In this document: positions 61,916 to 64,000 of the stretch, piece by piece
Layout: each line of letters opens with the position of its first letter
How positions within the stretch are numbered: the first letter of the stretch is position 1
Source: Roseivirga sp. 4D4
Lineage (GTDB): Bacteria; Bacteroidota; Bacteroidia; Cytophagales; Cyclobacteriaceae
Direction of reading: 5' to 3'
Assembly: GCF_001747095.1 (NCBI RefSeq)
Contig: NZ_MDGP01000001.1
Location: 3,145,001-3,209,000, forward strand
Length of the DNA: 64,000 nt
Position numbers and translations under genes: made by a program
The notes under the pieces: generated by a model
Told to the model about the DNA's origin: nothing
Database searches by the model: none
Seen by the model: the letters and a program-made list of their open reading frames with translations, nothing else

Positions 61916-64000
61916 ATGAGCCTGAAAAGTAAAATAGCCCAGAATCGCCCCTTACTTAAAAAGTTGACTATCGCAGCTTGGGTGTTTTTTGCATTAGGTG
62001 TTGTTGGCTTGCCCACCTATATATGGGCTGTTAGTTCTAATATGAATAACTGGTTTGGAGAACTTCCATCCTACTCTCAATTAGAAAATCCAGATCAAAA
62101 TCTGACCTCCACGCTATACACTTCCGATGGCGTTCAACTGGGTTCTGGTTACTTTCGCGATAACAGAAATCCTGTGACTTATGACGAGTTGGGCGATAAC
62201 CTCATCAATGCTTTACTAGCGGCAGAAGACATTCGGTTTGAGCAACACTCTGGCATTGACCTAGAGAGTATGTTTCGTGTAGCTTATGGTGTGTTGACCT
62301 TTAACCGAAAGGGAGGTGGTAGTACCATCAGTCAACAACTAGCCAAACAACTTTTCTCCACCAGGGTATTGGACGAAAGAGACAAAGGAAAACTGGAAGG
62401 CAAGAACCGAATGCTTGACGAGTTGATCTATAAGACTAAAGAATGGATACTGTCTGTTCGACTTGAAAAGTCTTATACCAAGCAGGAGATTATGGCCATG
62501 TACTACAACACTGTTGAGTTTGGCAACAACGCGTTTGGTATTAAATCAGCTGCTAAGACCTATTTTAACAAGCTCCCTAGCGAACTTACGGTACCTGAAG
62601 CGGCTGTTTTAGCTGGTATGCAAAAAGGAGTAACTACCTACAGACCAGATAACAACCCGGAAAACTCAAAACGCAGAAGAAATGTCGTCATGAGTCAAAT
62701 GGTGAAGTATGGTTTCCTAGACCAGACTGTATATGATACGCTCAGGCCGAAAGACATTGAACTGACCTTAAAACAGCAAGATCAAAATGCAGGACTAGCC
62801 CAGTATTTCCGTGAAGTAGCGAGGGGTGACTTGAGAGAACTTTGCAAAGAGCTAGGTTATGACCTCTATGCCGATGGCCTTAAGATTTATACAACAATCG
62901 ATAGTCGAATGCAAGCCTATGCAGAATTTGCCATGGACAGTGCCATGAGTAAGTTGCAGGCAAGATTTGATACCTTACTAGCTAAGGAAGAAAGGACTCT
63001 TTGGATTGATAGCAAAGACAGAGAGATTGAAAACTTCTTAGAAGATAATGTGATACCAAGAACCAAGGCCTATCGCAACTTGGTGAAGCAATACGGAGAA
63101 GATTCTGACTCTGTGGATTACTATATGAACCTCCCAAAAAAGCTAAGTGTGTTTTCTTGGAATGGAGATATTGACACCGTCATGAGTTCTATTGACTCTA
63201 TTATGTATTACAAGCAGTTTCTTCAGGCAGGTTTTATGGCCACAGACCCTAGAACTGGCGGTATTAAAGCCTGGGTTGGCGGTACCAACTTCTCACATTT
63301 CAAATATGATCATGTACGATTAGGGAAAAGACAACCGGGTTCACTTTTCAAGCCCTTCGTTTATACCACCGCTGTGGAACAAGGCTACTCTCCTTGTTTC
63401 ACCTTTAAAGATGAGGCCGTATCGATTGATATTCCTTTTCAGGATGAGCCTTGGAGTCCCCAAAATGCTGAGGGTAGATTCAGTGGTGAAGATATGACGC
63501 TGAAAACGGCCATGGCCAAATCAGTGAACTCTGTTACCGCAAGAGTGATGGATATTGTCAAACCTGAAAAAGTGGTCGATATGACCAAGAGGCTTGGTAT
63601 AAAAAGTACTATTCCTCCCTATTACTCGATTGCTTTGGGTACAGAAGTGGCCTCTCTTTACGAATTAGTTGGGGCTTACGGCACATTTGCGAATAAGGGC
63701 GTGCATATTGAGCCTTATTACGTAAGTCGAATTGAAGATAGATTTGGCAATGTGATATACAACGAACCTCCAAGAAAAAGTAGGGCTATTAGTGAGGATG
63801 TGGCATACGTGATGTTGAATATGCTTCAGGAAACCGTTAACTCTGGATCTGGAAATAGGCTTCAATGGGAATATCAATTGGTGGATCGCGGTCAAAAAGA
63901 AAGTAACTTGGGGGCCAAAACAGGAACAACTCAAAACTCCTCTGATGGTTGGTTTATGGCCATTACACAAAACTTAATCGCAGGTGCCTGGGTTGGTGGC
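61916..64000 (+). CDS. Class A penicillin-binding protein 1A (3' truncated by window end)
   Basis: 695 codons visible, open to the window edge. A short cytoplasmic tail and transmembrane helix (about 17-40) precede the GT51 glycosyltransferase: catalytic E104 in AAEDIRFEQHSG, then GGSTISQQLAKQLF. The transpeptidase domain has the active serine S476 (PGSLFKPF), SVN at 536 and KTG at 668. It polymerises glycan strands and cross-links them. The ATG follows immediately on the sprE stop (TAG-ATG), so coexpression is near certain. The missing C-terminus should be short (class A enzymes of this type are about 750-800 residues). Confidence 0.95.
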   Translation, partial: MSLKSKIAQNRPLLKKLTIAAWVFFALGVVGLPTYIWAVSSNMNNWFGELPSYSQLENPDQNLTSTLYTSDGVQLGSGYFRDNRNPVTYDELGDNLINALLAAEDIRFEQHSGIDLESMFRVAYGVLTFNRKGGGSTISQQLAKQLFSTRVLDERDKGKLEGKNRMLDELIYKTKEWILSVRLEKSYTKQEIMAMYYNTVEFGNNAFGIKSAAKTYFNKLPSELTVPEAAVLAGMQKGVTTYRPDNNPENSKRRRNVVMSQMVKYGFLDQTVYDTLRPKDIELTLKQQDQNAGLAQYFREVARGDLRELCKELGYDLYADGLKIYTTIDSRMQAYAEFAMDSAMSKLQARFDTLLAKEERTLWIDSKDREIENFLEDNVIPRTKAYRNLVKQYGEDSDSVDYYMNLPKKLSVFSWNGDIDTVMSSIDSIMYYKQFLQAGFMATDPRTGGIKAWVGGTNFSHFKYDHVRLGKRQPGSLFKPFVYTTAVEQGYSPCFTFKDEAVSIDIPFQDEPWSPQNAEGRFSGEDMTLKTAMAKSVNSVTARVMDIVKPEKVVDMTKRLGIKSTIPPYYSIALGTEVASLYELVGAYGTFANKGVHIEPYYVSRIEDRFGNVIYNEPPRKSRAISEDVAYVMLNMLQETVNSGSGNRLQWEYQLVDRGQKESNLGAKTGTTQNSSDGWFMAITQNLIAGAWVGG

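Overview
The window reads as a chromosomal segment of a gliding or surface-active member of the Bacteroidota, most likely the order Cytophagales (inference). The reasons are: proteins ending in type IX secretion (T9SS) C-terminal domains, a SprE/PorW lipoprotein and a PorE-like OmpA protein, a promoter of the Bacteroidota type (TTTG-N19-TAnnTTTG) in front of tRNA-Phe, an F-type ATP synthase cluster that lacks atpD/atpC in this window, and general absence of Shine-Dalgarno sequences. No phage, insertion sequence or CRISPR array was seen.

Layout. 1-9.9 kb: 3' end of infB, a tiny membrane protein, asd with a THUMP-like methyltransferase (minus strand), a lamin-tail-domain surface protein, an unannotated 50-residue ORF with its own terminator, a TraR/DksA-like protein, scpB and rluB. 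10-12.3 kb: tRNA-Phe and a two-gene HdrC/HdrB-like Fe-S oxidoreductase operon. 12.4-16.1 kb (minus): a two-component system translationally coupled to a DM13-domain lipoprotein and an outer-membrane protein. 16.3-20.2 kb: a conserved hypothetical, a PorE-like TPR/PD40/OmpA lipoprotein and purM.

20.2-49.1 kb is the outstanding region: four consecutive, same-strand, paralogous genes of about 7 kb (2296-2384 codons). Each encodes a signal peptide, a shared N-terminal head, four modules of about 450 residues (LamG-like sandwich plus an uncharacterised domain with the signature IAGIGRDD), an FN3-like stalk and a T9SS sorting domain. Slots 1 and 4 are always filled by the same module types, while slots 2 and 3 vary and use types that recur at other positions in the sister proteins. 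This looks like a combinatorial surface-protein array; I know of no described function for it.

49.1-59.2 kb (minus): M23 endopeptidase, bactofilin, TlpA-like lipoprotein, AtpZ, AtpI-like protein, atpBEFHAG, terminator, then a UbiA-like membrane protein and a methyltransferase. 59.4-64 kb (plus): sprE/porW and, with no intervening base, a class A penicillin-binding protein cut by the window end. Together the window couples T9SS parts (PorE-like, SprE) with large T9SS cargo and with peptidoglycan synthesis and remodelling genes.
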